Shown here in pieces: positions 14,647-22,467 of a stretch of 34,904 bases of DNA. The DNA lies in NCBI GenBank assembly GCA_025963485.1, contig JAOQAO010000208.1, positions 1 through 34,904 of the forward strand, read 5' to 3'. Each line of letters opens with the position of its first letter. Positions within the stretch are counted from its first letter, which is position 1. The position numbers and the translations under genes are program-made. The notes below the pieces were generated by a model, which did not search any database, was not told where the DNA came from, and worked only from the letters and a program-made list of their open reading frames with translations. The stretch comes from Bacteroidota bacterium. GTDB lineage: Bacteria > Bacteroidota > Bacteroidia > Chitinophagales > LD1.

Positions 14647-16722
14647 ATGAAAAGAATACTACTCGGCGTTATAGCCTTGTCGTCGCTTTTTTGCGCCACA
14701 GCGCAAAGGACATGTGGTACAGTCGATGTACACAACCGCCTCTTGCAGACCGACCCTCAGTATGCAGCCCGCAGGGCAGCACTCGAGCAGTTCACTCAGC
14801 ACTATGCCGCAAGTAGTGTAGCGCAGAATCATCGCAGCGTAATAACGATACCCGTAGTAGTGCATGTGGTCTACAGCAACGCAGCCGGCAATATCAGCGA
14901 CGCGCAGGTGCAGTCACAGATAGCCAGATTGAATCTCGACTATCACAAAATGAATGCAGATACAGCGAACGCGCCTGCTGTGTGGGACAGCCTCATCGCG
15001 GATTGCAATATCCAGTTCTGCCTGGCCCAGCGCGATCCCAATGGGTTACCCAGCAATGGTATAGTCAGGACCTCTACTACCGTGACATCCTGGAGTACCA
15101 ATGATAATGTCAAGCATACTGCGCAGGGCGGCGATGATGCATGGCCTGCTGCTTCTTACCTCAATATATGGGTCTGTAATCTCGGCAGTGGCCTGCTGGG
15201 TTATTCGCAGTTTCCGGGAGGATCAGCGGCTACAGATGGTTGTGTCATACTCAATACGGCCTTTGGCGATGGCATAGGCTCTGTGCAGGCACCGTACAAT
15301 GGTGGCCGCACTGTGACGCATGAAGTAGGCCACTGGCTCAATCTCTTTCATACATGGGGCGATGACGGCGGATCGTGCATTGGGTCAGACCAGGTCGGCG
15401 ACACACCAAATTCAGCTGATGCTGTCTACGGATCCCCGACCTTCCCGCTCCTGGATAATTGTGCTACCGTAGCGCCTGGTGTCATGTTTATGAATTATAT
15501 GGACTATACAGAGGATGCGGCCATGTATATGTTTACCAAAGGACAGAATGTGCGTATTCAAGCCAATTTCGCCGGAGGCGGAGGCCGTGCATCTATCCTC
15601 AACTCTCTCGGCTGCGTATCTCCCGGTGGAGGGCCGTATGCCAATTTCACGGCTGACAAACTGAATATATGCGCAGGTGACCAGATACAGTTTACCGATG
15701 CTTCTTTTGATACACCGACTGTGTTCCACTGGGTATTTGCCGGAGGTACACCTGATACATCCAATGATGAGAACCCGCTGGTGACGTACAATACCCCCGG
15801 GCTGTATCCTGTATCGCTCACCGTGTGGAAGGATACTAACAGCAATACCAAAACACAAACGAGCTACATCAATGTCAAAGGAACTACGCCTCTGCCGCTG
15901 ATGGAGGATTTCGAGAGTGCCACATTCCCGCCAGCGGGATGGTCACTGACCAATCCTGACAATCAGACCGCCTGGGCCCATACCACCACCTATGGAGGTT
16001 TTGGCCAGTCATCATCCAGTGCCTGGCTTGACAACTATACGCAGTCTAATATCCGTGGCCAGCTAGACTACTTATACACGCCTGTCTTTGACTTTACGAT
16101 GGGGCTGACGGCTGACAGCAAGCTGACCTTTGACTATGCTTATGCTCAAAAGCGGACAACATCTGTGGATAGCCTTATCATCAAATACTCTACAGACTGC
16201 GGAGCCACATGGATAACCCTATGGGCCAATGGCGCTGCAGGTATGTCTACTACAGGCTCATTAGTGGGCAACTCTGTATTTCATCCTACTGCTACACAGT
16301 GGCACCGTGATTCATCAGTATCGATGTGGCCTCTGGCTGGCTGGCCTGGTGTGCAGTTTGAGTTTATCAATAAAAGCTATCATGGCAATGCCATCTACCT
16401 GGACAATGTGAACATCAACGTCGATACATCGCTCATACATCATGGAGGAGTAGGAGTGCATGACCTCAATGGGAATATGAAGGTCAGCGTAGTGCCCAAT
16501 CCTACGTCGGATAAGTTCACTTTGTTCCTCGATATGGATGAGGTGCATAGCGTGGAGGCTGCGCTCTATGATATGATCGGCCAGTCAGTATGGAGCCGCG
16601 ATCTGGGTACAGTGAGGAGCACCTCAGAATCGGTTTCTACCGCTGCATTGGCACCGGGCATATATGTCCTGAAGGTCAAAGCAGGGGAGAGGTCATATAC
16701 GACGCGAGTGGTCAAACAGTAA
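14647..16722 (+). CDS. Secreted M43 (pappalysin-like) zinc metalloprotease with PKD and T9SS domains
   Basis: This 691-residue secreted protease starts with a signal peptide (MKRILLGVIALSSLFCATA) followed by a pro-region. The catalytic domain begins near ITIPVVVHVVYSNAAGNISD, typical of M43 cytophagalysins. The zinc site is HEVGHWLNLFH at residues 225-235 (HExxHxxGxxH-like, with Asn-Leu before the third His). A Met-turn follows in VMFMNYMDYTED. Next come a PKD domain at about 335-412 (FTDASFDTPTVFHWVFAGGT), a jellyroll-like domain at about 420-600 (MEDFESATFPPAGWSLTNPD, WLDNYT, IYLDNVNI), and a C-terminal T9SS sorting domain (VVPNPTSDKFTLFLDM to RVVKQ). It presumably degrades extracellular protein. 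Its own promoter and terminator mark it as a single-gene unit. Confidence 0.94.
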   Translation: MKRILLGVIALSSLFCATAQRTCGTVDVHNRLLQTDPQYAARRAALEQFTQHYAASSVAQNHRSVITIPVVVHVVYSNAAGNISDAQVQSQIARLNLDYHKMNADTANAPAVWDSLIADCNIQFCLAQRDPNGLPSNGIVRTSTTVTSWSTNDNVKHTAQGGDDAWPAASYLNIWVCNLGSGLLGYSQFPGGSAATDGCVILNTAFGDGIGSVQAPYNGGRTVTHEVGHWLNLFHTWGDDGGSCIGSDQVGDTPNSADAVYGSPTFPLLDNCATVAPGVMFMNYMDYTEDAAMYMFTKGQNVRIQANFAGGGGRASILNSLGCVSPGGGPYANFTADKLNICAGDQIQFTDASFDTPTVFHWVFAGGTPDTSNDENPLVTYNTPGLYPVSLTVWKDTNSNTKTQTSYINVKGTTPLPLMEDFESATFPPAGWSLTNPDNQTAWAHTTTYGGFGQSSSSAWLDNYTQSNIRGQLDYLYTPVFDFTMGLTADSKLTFDYAYAQKRTTSVDSLIIKYSTDCGATWITLWANGAAGMSTTGSLVGNSVFHPTATQWHRDSSVSMWPLAGWPGVQFEFINKSYHGNAIYLDNVNINVDTSLIHHGGVGVHDLNGNMKVSVVPNPTSDKFTLFLDMDEVHSVEAALYDMIGQSVWSRDLGTVRSTSESVSTAALAPGIYVLKVKAGERSYTTRVVKQ

Positions 16723-16746
16723 TTGTACGTATCAGATAAAGAATAG

Positions 16747-16773
16747 AAAGGCGCTTAACTGGTGCCTTTTTTT
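16747..16773 (+). terminator. Rho-independent terminator after the M43 protease gene
   Basis: AAAGGCGC, loop TTAACTG, GTGCCTTT forms an 8-bp stem with one G-T pair and continues into seven T residues. The GTG that the ORF track uses as the next gene start (16762) lies inside the right arm. Confidence 0.8.
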
Positions 16774-17478
16774 ATGCGCTCCGACTATTCATTATCGATT
16801 TTCAATCGTACATTAGATGTAAATCTAAAGCCCGTGGAAAAGACCTACACGATAAACGAAGAAAACGGTAATCTCACTATAGAGCTCAATCCCCGCAAGC
16901 CTGCGAGCATTTTATTTGGGTTGGCAGCGTTGGCCGTATTTTATGCGTTTACCGCTTTCCTGTATATCTACCTGTTGCATGGCTCTCCTCCATCCATGAG
17001 CGACATCGGCTCGTGGCTCATACCGCTTATAATATTGCTGGTATATACAGGGTTTTATCTCCTGATCTCGCGTGCATTTATCCGCAGGCTATCCCAGTAC
17101 GAGATCGTCACTGTCACGGGCAAAACACTTACTATCACCGACAAGTCCATTCTCAGCAAAGAAATAAAGCGTTTTGACCTGGCGCATGTCCGGGAGATTT
17201 ATTTCGCAGGTACGGAAAACTTCACCAAGCATCCGCTCGATGGCAACTACAGCGATATCGGTTTCCGTGGTATGGAAGGAGTGGTGCAATACCAGATCCA
17301 GGGCGGCACGATAGAACTGCTCTACATCGGTCAGCAGATCCGTTTCGGCCGCAATATTCCCTCGTGGGATGTAGAGGACGTCATCAAAGCCATTGAGAAA
17401 TTCACTGGTAGGTCATTCAATCCTGAGAAAACCGTTGTGAAGGAACCGGAAGTGAAAAAATACCGGGGAGGGATGTGA
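16774..17478 (+). CDS. Small integral membrane protein of unknown function
   Basis: This 234-residue protein has a short soluble N-terminus (YTINEENGNLTIELNPRKPA), two transmembrane segments (ILFGLAALAVFYAFTAFLYI and WLIPLIILLVYTGFYLLI) and a soluble C-terminal domain of about 130 residues. The C-terminal part, beginning YEIVTVTGKTLTITDKSILS, is beta-rich and resembles PH-like or YcxB-like membrane-associated domains only in outline. No family is recognised with confidence. The start is uncertain: the track's GTG lies inside the upstream terminator and the ATG at 16774 directly follows its T-run, so the transcript must arise by read-through or the true start is further in. Convergent with oxyR. 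Confidence 0.7.
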   Translation: MRSDYSLSIFNRTLDVNLKPVEKTYTINEENGNLTIELNPRKPASILFGLAALAVFYAFTAFLYIYLLHGSPPSMSDIGSWLIPLIILLVYTGFYLLISRAFIRRLSQYEIVTVTGKTLTITDKSILSKEIKRFDLAHVREIYFAGTENFTKHPLDGNYSDIGFRGMEGVVQYQIQGGTIELLYIGQQIRFGRNIPSWDVEDVIKAIEKFTGRSFNPEKTVVKEPEVKKYRGGM

Positions 17479-17522
17479 TGAAATAAGGCACAGATTCTAT
17501 GTCTCTCTGAAATTGTATTCCA

Positions 17523-17546
17523 ATCATACATCATACATCATACATC
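17523..17546 (+). repeat. Heptamer tandem repeat (ATACATC)x3 at the 3' end of oxyR
   Basis: ATC followed by three perfect ATACATC units. The minus-strand oxyR stop codon (17538-17540) lies inside the array, so the last two codons of oxyR (Asp-Val) are repeat-derived. A second, different heptamer array lies upstream of oxyR at 18569-18603. Confidence 0.8.
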
Positions 17547-18479
17547 AGAAATAGGAAGCACATTCCTGTTCTTCGGATTGATATCTGATGGCAGTGACCT
17601 GATGATCTCCTCCTGTATCCTCTGTAGCAGCACCCCTCTGGGGAAGGTCGCCTTGGTCACCAGGCTGATCTCCCGCACAGGTTTGGGGTTAGAGAACTCC
17701 CGCACCTTTTTCTTTTGCGAAGGTTTGAGATTGAGCACTGCCAGATGTGGTATGATGGTGATACCGTCATAGCGGTCAACCAGATTGATGAGTGTCTCTA
17801 TACTTCCTGCCTCGTAGTGTAGTGTATCAGACTCGCGGGACTGATGTTTTAGTTCGCAGAGGTTATATATCTGGCTGCGCAGGCAGTGGCCCTCCTCCAG
17901 TAGCCAGAGATGATCAGGATTTATCTGTTTAGGCAGCAGGTATTTTTTATTGGGTAGTTTCTCACTGCTGGATACATAGGCGTAGAAAGCCTCATAGAAA
18001 AGTACATGCTCAGTCAGGTTTGGCTCATTCACCGGAGTAGCCAGTAGTCCCATATCTGTCTTGCCTGCTTTGATAGCGGCCACGATCTCATCTGTGATCA
18101 TCTCCCGGACATGCAGCCGCAGCTTCGGAAATCGCTCAGAGAAATTTTTCAAACACATGGGCAGCAGGTAAGGGGCCAGTGTGGGGATGATACCTATATG
18201 GAGGTCCCCGGTGATCTCGCCTTTGAGTTCCTGAGAGTAGTCGCGCAGGTGTGCAGCCTCTGAGAGGATGGCTTTGGCGCGGCGTATTATTTCTTCACCC
18301 TCCTGTGTCGGCTCTATGGGGTGCTTGCTGCGGTCAAAGATCTTCAGGCCTAGTTCCTCTTCGAGTTTCTGGATCATCATGCTGAGCGTGGGCTGCGTCA
18401 CAAAGCTATGCTCCGCCGCCCGCGCGAAGTGCCGGTGCTCATCCACCGCGATGATATATTCGAGTTGTTGAAGATTCAT
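17538..18479 (-). CDS. oxyR: OxyR-type LysR family peroxide-sensing regulator
   Basis: This 313-residue LysR regulator has an N-terminal winged helix-turn-helix (LEYIIAVDEHRHFARAAEHS, TQPTLSMMIQKLEEELG) and a C-terminal substrate-like domain. The redox motif GHCLRSQIYNLC places cysteines at residues 199 and 208, the same numbers and spacing as the disulfide-forming pair of E. coli OxyR. It should therefore sense hydrogen peroxide through C199-C208 disulfide formation. It is divergent from katA, with an ATAG-N7-CTAT element between them, so control of katA is the natural reading. In other Bacteroidota OxyR homologues control katA and related peroxide genes. Ends in a heptamer repeat at its 3' end. 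Confidence 0.93.
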   Translation of the reverse strand: MNLQQLEYIIAVDEHRHFARAAEHSFVTQPTLSMMIQKLEEELGLKIFDRSKHPIEPTQEGEEIIRRAKAILSEAAHLRDYSQELKGEITGDLHIGIIPTLAPYLLPMCLKNFSERFPKLRLHVREMITDEIVAAIKAGKTDMGLLATPVNEPNLTEHVLFYEAFYAYVSSSEKLPNKKYLLPKQINPDHLWLLEEGHCLRSQIYNLCELKHQSRESDTLHYEAGSIETLINLVDRYDGITIIPHLAVLNLKPSQKKKVREFSNPKPVREISLVTKATFPRGVLLQRIQEEIIRSLPSDINPKNRNVLPISDV

Positions 18480-18568
18480 TTTATTGTTTATCGCTGTTAT
18501 TGTATTCCTCTGCTTTCTATTCTGTCCTCAAAATCTCTGTTACTCAGGGGGAAGTTTGTATTTGTATT

Positions 18569-18603
18569 CAATCCGAAATCAAAAATCCGCAATCCGAAAT
18601 CAA
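18569..18603 (+). repeat. Heptamer-phased repeat upstream of katA
   Basis: Thirty-five bases divide into five heptamers: CAATCCG, AAATCAA, AAATCCG, CAATCCG, AAATCAA. The 14-base unit CAATCCGAAATCAA occurs twice with starts 21 bases (two helical turns) apart. The last bases overlap the OxyR-like site at 18603. It may be a dispersed short repeat of Bacteroidota or a phased regulator-binding array. Confidence 0.75.
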
Positions 18604-18617
18604 TAGATTTTGTCTAT
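18603..18617 (+). promoter_or_regulatory. Candidate OxyR operator
   Basis: ATAGATTTTGTCTAT matches the OxyR core element ATAG-N7-CTAT exactly and fits the LysR T-N11-A rule. It sits between divergent oxyR and katA, about 90 bases before the katA ATG. The second ATAG-N7-CTAT element of a full tetramer site is not obvious downstream; the AT-rich sequence there could be a degenerate half. Confidence 0.62.
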
Positions 18618-18637
18618 GCTAATATAAATAATATCAG

Positions 18638-18669
18638 TTTGATTTATGACATGGAGATGACAATCTTTG
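18638..18669 (+). promoter_or_regulatory. Candidate katA promoter
   Basis: TTTG at 18638-18641 and AATCTTTG at 18662-18669 (one mismatch to TAnnTTTG) are separated by 20 bases, as expected for Bacteroidota promoters. Transcription would start near 18676, placing the OxyR-like site about 60-70 bases upstream, a typical activator position. Confidence 0.45.
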
Positions 18670-18707
18670 CGTGGTAAATGATTTGCTAAACCATAAACTC
18701 ATATACT

Positions 18708-20231
18708 ATGTCTCAAGAGAAAGAAAAAAACACAAAGCTAACCACCGCTTCCGGCAGGCCATATGCGGAGAACGAAAATTCTATGAGCACTGGTGCCCGT
18801 GGTCCGCTATTATTACAGGATTACATCCTGCATGAGAAAATGGCCCACTTCAACCGGGAGCGCATACCCGAGCGCGTGGTACATGCCAAAGGTACCGGCG
18901 CCTTCGGTACATTCACTGTCACGAATGACATTAGCAAATACACCAAGGCCAAACTGTTCAGTAAGATAGGCAAAGAGACCAAGGTGCTTTTGAGGTTCAG
19001 CACAGTAGGAGGGGAGAAAGGCAGCGCCGATACCGAGCGCGACCCGCGTGGCTTTGCGTTGAAGTTCTATACTGAGGAAGGCAACTGGGACCTCGTCGGC
19101 AATAATACACCGGTCTTCTTCGTCAAAGACCCCAAAAAATTTGGCGATTTCATTCATACACAGAAGCGTGATCCGCGTACTAACTGCAAAAGCCCTACCA
19201 TGATGTGGGACTTCTGGAGCCTCAATCCCGAGAGCCTGCACCAGGTCATGATACTCATGAGCGATCGCGGCACGCCTTATGGCTATCGGCACATGAATGG
19301 TTTTGGCAGCCACACCTTTTCGCTTGTCAATGATAAGAATGAATTCGTCTGGGTGAAGTTCCACTTCAAAACTCAGCAGGGTATCAGGAATTTCACTAAT
19401 GATGATGCGGCGGCGATGAAAGGCCATGACCCGGATTTCGCCCAGCGCGACCTGGTGGATGCTATTGACAGGAAGGACTTCCCTAAGTGGGACCTGAAGA
19501 TACAGGTGATGACTCAGGAGCAGGCTGCCGGGTTCCGCTTCAATCCTTTTGACCTGACCAAGATATGGCCGCATGCCGATTTTCCCCTGATAGATGTCGG
19601 CGTGCTGGAGCTCAACCAGGTACCTAAGAACTATTTCGCCGAGGTTGAGCAGTCTGCTTTTGCTCCCGCGCATGTGGTGGATGGTATCGGCTATTCACCT
19701 GACAAGATGCTCCAGGGACGCTTGCTTTCCTATCCTGACGCACATCGCTACCGCCTTGGAGCTAACTATGAGCAGATCCCGGTCAACCGCTGTCCATATA
19801 TGGTAGCTAACTATGAGCGTGACGGTGCGATGCGGATTGATGGCAATGGAGAAGATGCCCCAAACTATTTCCCTAATAGTTTCGACGGCATATATGCTGA
19901 CCAGTCGTATAAAGAACCCACACTACAACTGGATAGCCAAACGGCCGATTGGTATGACAGGAATGGAGCAGGAGAGAATGACCACTATACACAGCCTGGC
20001 TGGCTATTCAATAAAGCAATGAATGACTATGACCGCCATAACCTGGTATCTAATATAGTAGGTGCAATGGGCGGTATCTCAGGTGAGAGGAAAGACCTCA
20101 TCATAAACAGGCAGCTATGCCACTTCTTCCGGGCAGATGTCAAACTCGGTATGGCTGTCGCCAAAGGCCTTGGAGTAGATGTAGAATCAATAATGGCTGG
20201 TATGAAGCATGAAAATGCAGAAACAGCTTAG
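18708..20231 (+). CDS. katA: Catalase, monofunctional haem, small-subunit type
   Basis: This enzyme disproportionates hydrogen peroxide to water and oxygen. At 507 residues it is of the small-subunit (clade 3) size. The active site is complete: distal His59 in RVVHAKGTGAFG; Asn132 in LVGNNTPVFF; the haem-binding region with RFSTVGGEKGSADTERDPRG; and the proximal haem ligand Tyr342 in RLLSYPDAHRYRLGANY. The conserved RDPRGFALKFYTEEGNWD segment is intact. There is no signal peptide, so it acts in the cytosol. It is divergent from oxyR, with an OxyR-like operator in the shared region, making peroxide induction likely. A small membrane protein ORF follows 24 bases after the stop. Confidence 0.97.
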   Translation: MSQEKEKNTKLTTASGRPYAENENSMSTGARGPLLLQDYILHEKMAHFNRERIPERVVHAKGTGAFGTFTVTNDISKYTKAKLFSKIGKETKVLLRFSTVGGEKGSADTERDPRGFALKFYTEEGNWDLVGNNTPVFFVKDPKKFGDFIHTQKRDPRTNCKSPTMMWDFWSLNPESLHQVMILMSDRGTPYGYRHMNGFGSHTFSLVNDKNEFVWVKFHFKTQQGIRNFTNDDAAAMKGHDPDFAQRDLVDAIDRKDFPKWDLKIQVMTQEQAAGFRFNPFDLTKIWPHADFPLIDVGVLELNQVPKNYFAEVEQSAFAPAHVVDGIGYSPDKMLQGRLLSYPDAHRYRLGANYEQIPVNRCPYMVANYERDGAMRIDGNGEDAPNYFPNSFDGIYADQSYKEPTLQLDSQTADWYDRNGAGENDHYTQPGWLFNKAMNDYDRHNLVSNIVGAMGGISGERKDLIINRQLCHFFRADVKLGMAVAKGLGVDVESIMAGMKHENAETA

Positions 20232-20255
20232 ATTTGCAGCCATAACAGTAAACAG

Positions 20256-20357
20256 ATGGTCAAGCTCTGGCTAAAGAGGATCGGCATAGTGGGGTTCATA
20301 TTTTTTATGGTCAAGGGACTAATTTGGCTTGCGGTCGGGTATTTTGTCCTAAAATAA
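20256..20357 (+). CDS. 33-residue membrane microprotein downstream of katA
   Basis: An ORF too short for the supplied track runs from ATG 20256 to TAA 20357. It has a basic amphipathic start (MVKLWLKRI) and one hydrophobic segment (GIVGFIFFMVKGLIWLAVG), with a Lys in the middle, and ends YFVLK. This is the layout of a single-pass inner-membrane microprotein with a positive-inside N-terminus. It lies 24 bases after the katA stop with no terminator in between, so it may be co-transcribed and peroxide-induced. I do not recognise the family. That it is a gene rests on its composition, position and clean reading frame. Confidence 0.55.
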   Translation: MVKLWLKRIGIVGFIFFMVKGLIWLAVGYFVLK

Positions 20358-20504
20358 GGCCGTTTTGTTGTTGCTGGTTTTGCTCTTTTAATCAGGGTAA
20401 ATAGGCTGTCTAAGGTTTTATGGTCATTTTAATGAAAATAAACATCTAAAAATCAATTAGTTGCAAAATGTTTCGTTTTTAGTGAACTTTTTTCAAAAAA
20501 AACC

Positions 20505-20534
20505 TTGACAAAAGTGTAACCCAAACCTATCTTG
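20505..20534 (+). promoter_or_regulatory. Promoter of small secreted protein cassette 1
   Basis: TTGACA (20505-20510), a 17-base spacer and TATCTTG (20528-20534). The 33 bases from ACC to TATCTTG match those of cassette 2 at 31 positions, including the spacer AAAGTGTAACC. A T-run/A-run lies just upstream in both, possibly an UP-like element. Confidence 0.72.
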
Positions 20535-20559
20535 TAATCATAACAGCAAAACAAAAGTT

Positions 20560-20775
20560 ATGAAAAGCATCCTCCTCACTATCTTCTTCTTCGCAGCCAT
20601 CGCTTCAGCTAAATGTGAAACTCCGGCTACTGAGACTACAAAGACAGATGTGAAGACTGAAAAGACTGCTACTCCTGCTAAAGAAGAAATGAAAGATGCT
20701 ACTGCTAAATCTAACTTCGTAGGTACTTCTGAACTGTATCTGAATCTGATCCGCGAAGGTGTAAAGCGCGCATAA
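20560..20775 (+). CDS. Small secreted protein, member 1 of a two-member family
   Basis: The 71-residue product has a signal peptide (MKSILLTIFFFAAIASA). A Thr/Lys/Glu-rich, low-complexity middle of about 30 residues follows, and the protein ends in NFVGTSELYLNLIREGVKRA. That tail matches the last 20 residues of the protein at 32848 at 12 positions, with mostly conservative changes elsewhere, while the middles do not align. This pattern of conserved ends and a variable linker suggests the C-terminus is the functional part. The Cys after the signal region is not in a standard lipobox. Own promoter and terminator. Alanine codons are mostly GCT, as often seen in highly expressed genes. Family not recognised. 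Confidence 0.8.
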   Translation: MKSILLTIFFFAAIASAKCETPATETTKTDVKTEKTATPAKEEMKDATAKSNFVGTSELYLNLIREGVKRA

Positions 20776-20808
20776 TCGTCCAAGAGCTAACTCAAACCCC
20801 CTTATAAG

Positions 20809-20832
20809 CCACGACCTCGGTCGTGGTTTTTT
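20809..20832 (+). terminator. Rho-independent terminator of cassette 1
   Basis: CCACGAC, loop CTCG, GTCGTGG followed by TTTTTT. The stem begins with CCACGA as does that of cassette 2 (GCCACGAT), and similar C-rich bases (AACCCCC) precede both. Confidence 0.88.
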
Positions 20833-21038
20833 GTTTTATAAAGCCGATGCCATACCTTGTACAATATATACCTTGTGGTCCCAGGTGTCTTGTCAACAGT
20901 CCTGGATACTTATCTGCTCCCTTCCTTTTGATATACAGCAAACTGGCTTTGGCAGACAGTCCTGTTTTAGGTGTTTATTGTTTTTTATCGCTGCGGCGAT
21001 AATTTTGTGGCAAGCCATTGTTATCTTGACTCCACATT

Positions 21039-21863
21039 ATGGCTCTAATAGACCTTACCGGACCGGATATTGAGTTGTTGCTAACTACGCTCTATCGGCA
21101 GTATGGATATGACTTCAGGCAGTATTCCGAAGCTCATGTCCGGCGCAGGATAATGAACCGGTTCATATTGTCGGGTTTGAATAGTATGACAGATATGCAG
21201 GCCAGGGTGCAAAATGACAATAAATTTGCCGCCCTTTTGCTGCAGGACCTGTCCATTACAGTTACTGAGATGTTTCGTGATCCGGAGTTCTACAGGTCCC
21301 TCCGGGAGAAGGTCATTCCTATATTAAAGACCTACTCTTTTATTAAGGTATGGCATGCCGGCTGCTCTACAGGAGAGGAGGCATATTCTATGGCGATCCT
21401 TCTCAAAGAAGCAGGACTATATGACCGCACTACGATCTATGCTACCGATTTCAATCAGCAGGCACTGGACCATGCCCGCGAAGGGATATTTTCCAACGAA
21501 CTGATCAAAGACTATACGATCAACTATCAGCGATCGGGAGGACCCGAGTCATTTTCCAGCTATTATACGTCGCAGTATAATATGGTCATTATCGACCAGT
21601 CTTTGAAGAAAAACATAGTCTGGGCAAATCACAATCTGGTGACAGATAGTGTTTTTGCAGAAGTGCATTTGATCCTTTGCCGCAATGTGCTGATCTATTT
21701 CAATAAGGACCTGCAGAACAGGGTACAGACACTTTTTTTAGATAGCCTGATCAATGGTGGTATGCTTTGCCTCGGTACTAAAGAGAGCTTGCGTTTTGGA
21801 GAATTTGAGGACCGGTACCTGGAGATAGACAGGAAGCAGAAAGTTTTTAAAAAGAAGTATTAA
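21039..21863 (+). CDS. cheR: CheR-type protein-glutamate O-methyltransferase
   Basis: This SAM-dependent methyltransferase adds methyl esters to glutamate side chains of signalling proteins. At 274 residues it has the full CheR layout: an alpha-helical N-domain (about 1-75), then the SAM-binding motif VWHAGCSTGEEAYSMAILLK near residue 105. IYATDFNQQALDHAREGIF follows, and HLILCRNVLIYFN near 210 is the conserved catalytic region. It starts an operon-like run with cheB (11-base gap) and a hybrid kinase. No chemoreceptor, CheA or CheW is encoded in the window, so the substrate is more likely the adjacent kinase than a chemotaxis receptor. A TATCTTG box lies at 21022-21028, 10 bases before the ATG. 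Confidence 0.93.
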   Translation: MALIDLTGPDIELLLTTLYRQYGYDFRQYSEAHVRRRIMNRFILSGLNSMTDMQARVQNDNKFAALLLQDLSITVTEMFRDPEFYRSLREKVIPILKTYSFIKVWHAGCSTGEEAYSMAILLKEAGLYDRTTIYATDFNQQALDHAREGIFSNELIKDYTINYQRSGGPESFSSYYTSQYNMVIIDQSLKKNIVWANHNLVTDSVFAEVHLILCRNVLIYFNKDLQNRVQTLFLDSLINGGMLCLGTKESLRFGEFEDRYLEIDRKQKVFKKKY

Positions 21864-21874
21864 TATATCAATAG

Positions 21875-22459
21875 ATGAGCGACGGGGGTAAATATGACGC
21901 AATAGTGATAGGTGTATCAGCCGGTGGTTTAAAAGCGCTGAGGTTCCTGATACCCGAATTGCCTGTGGGCTTTCAGATACCTATTGTCATTGTCCAGCAT
22001 ATCAGTGCGCATTCCGATGGCTCGTGGATCCACCTCCTGAGCAAAGAAGGGAACCGGATAATAAAAGAAGCAGATGAAAAAGAGGAGATCAAAAAAGAGG
22101 TGATCTATGTCGCACCTCCCAATTATCACCTGATGATAGAAAGGGACAAGACATTTGCACTCGACATAGATGAGAAGGTGAATTATGCACGGCCCTCCAT
22201 CGATGTGCTCTTTGAGTCGGCGGCAGAGGCTTATCGCGATAGGCTTATAGGCATCATTTTGACCGGATCAGGCGCCGACGGAGCTAAGGGGCTGAAAAGG
22301 ATAAAGGATAGAGGTGGCCTGACCATAGCGCAGGATCCTGCGGAGGCAGAGTCTGCCAGTATGCCCACTGCGGCCATTGCCGCTACGCAGGTGGATCATA
22401 TCTTGTCTCTCCGGGATATCGTTGATTTATTAGTAGAAATAGAAAATACACATCAATAA
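21875..22459 (+). CDS. cheB: CheB-type protein-glutamate methylesterase, receiver-less
   Basis: This 194-residue protein is the catalytic domain of CheB alone; the usual N-terminal receiver is absent. It hydrolyses glutamyl methyl esters and can deamidate glutamine. The triad is Ser15 in GVSAGG, His42 in VQHIS and Asp135 in GSGADGAKGL. SMPTAAIAA near the end is also typical. Without a receiver its activity cannot be set by phosphorylation in the usual way, so control may come from its partner kinase or from expression. It lies 11 bases after cheR and 8 bases before the hybrid kinase. Confidence 0.93.
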   Translation: MSDGGKYDAIVIGVSAGGLKALRFLIPELPVGFQIPIVIVQHISAHSDGSWIHLLSKEGNRIIKEADEKEEIKKEVIYVAPPNYHLMIERDKTFALDIDEKVNYARPSIDVLFESAAEAYRDRLIGIILTGSGADGAKGLKRIKDRGGLTIAQDPAEAESASMPTAAIAATQVDHILSLRDIVDLLVEIENTHQ

Positions 22460-22467
22460 AATTGATT

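Noticed and set aside
18408-18677. 89-residue plus-strand ORF over the oxyR-katA intergenic region
   Set aside because: It is antisense to oxyR and then runs through the heptamer repeat and operator; no protein features.
18813-19673. 286-residue minus-strand ORF
   Set aside because: Antisense shadow of katA.
20831-21073. 80-residue plus-strand ORF
   Set aside because: It starts in the terminator T-run of cassette 1 and overlaps the start of cheR in another frame; composition is not protein-like.
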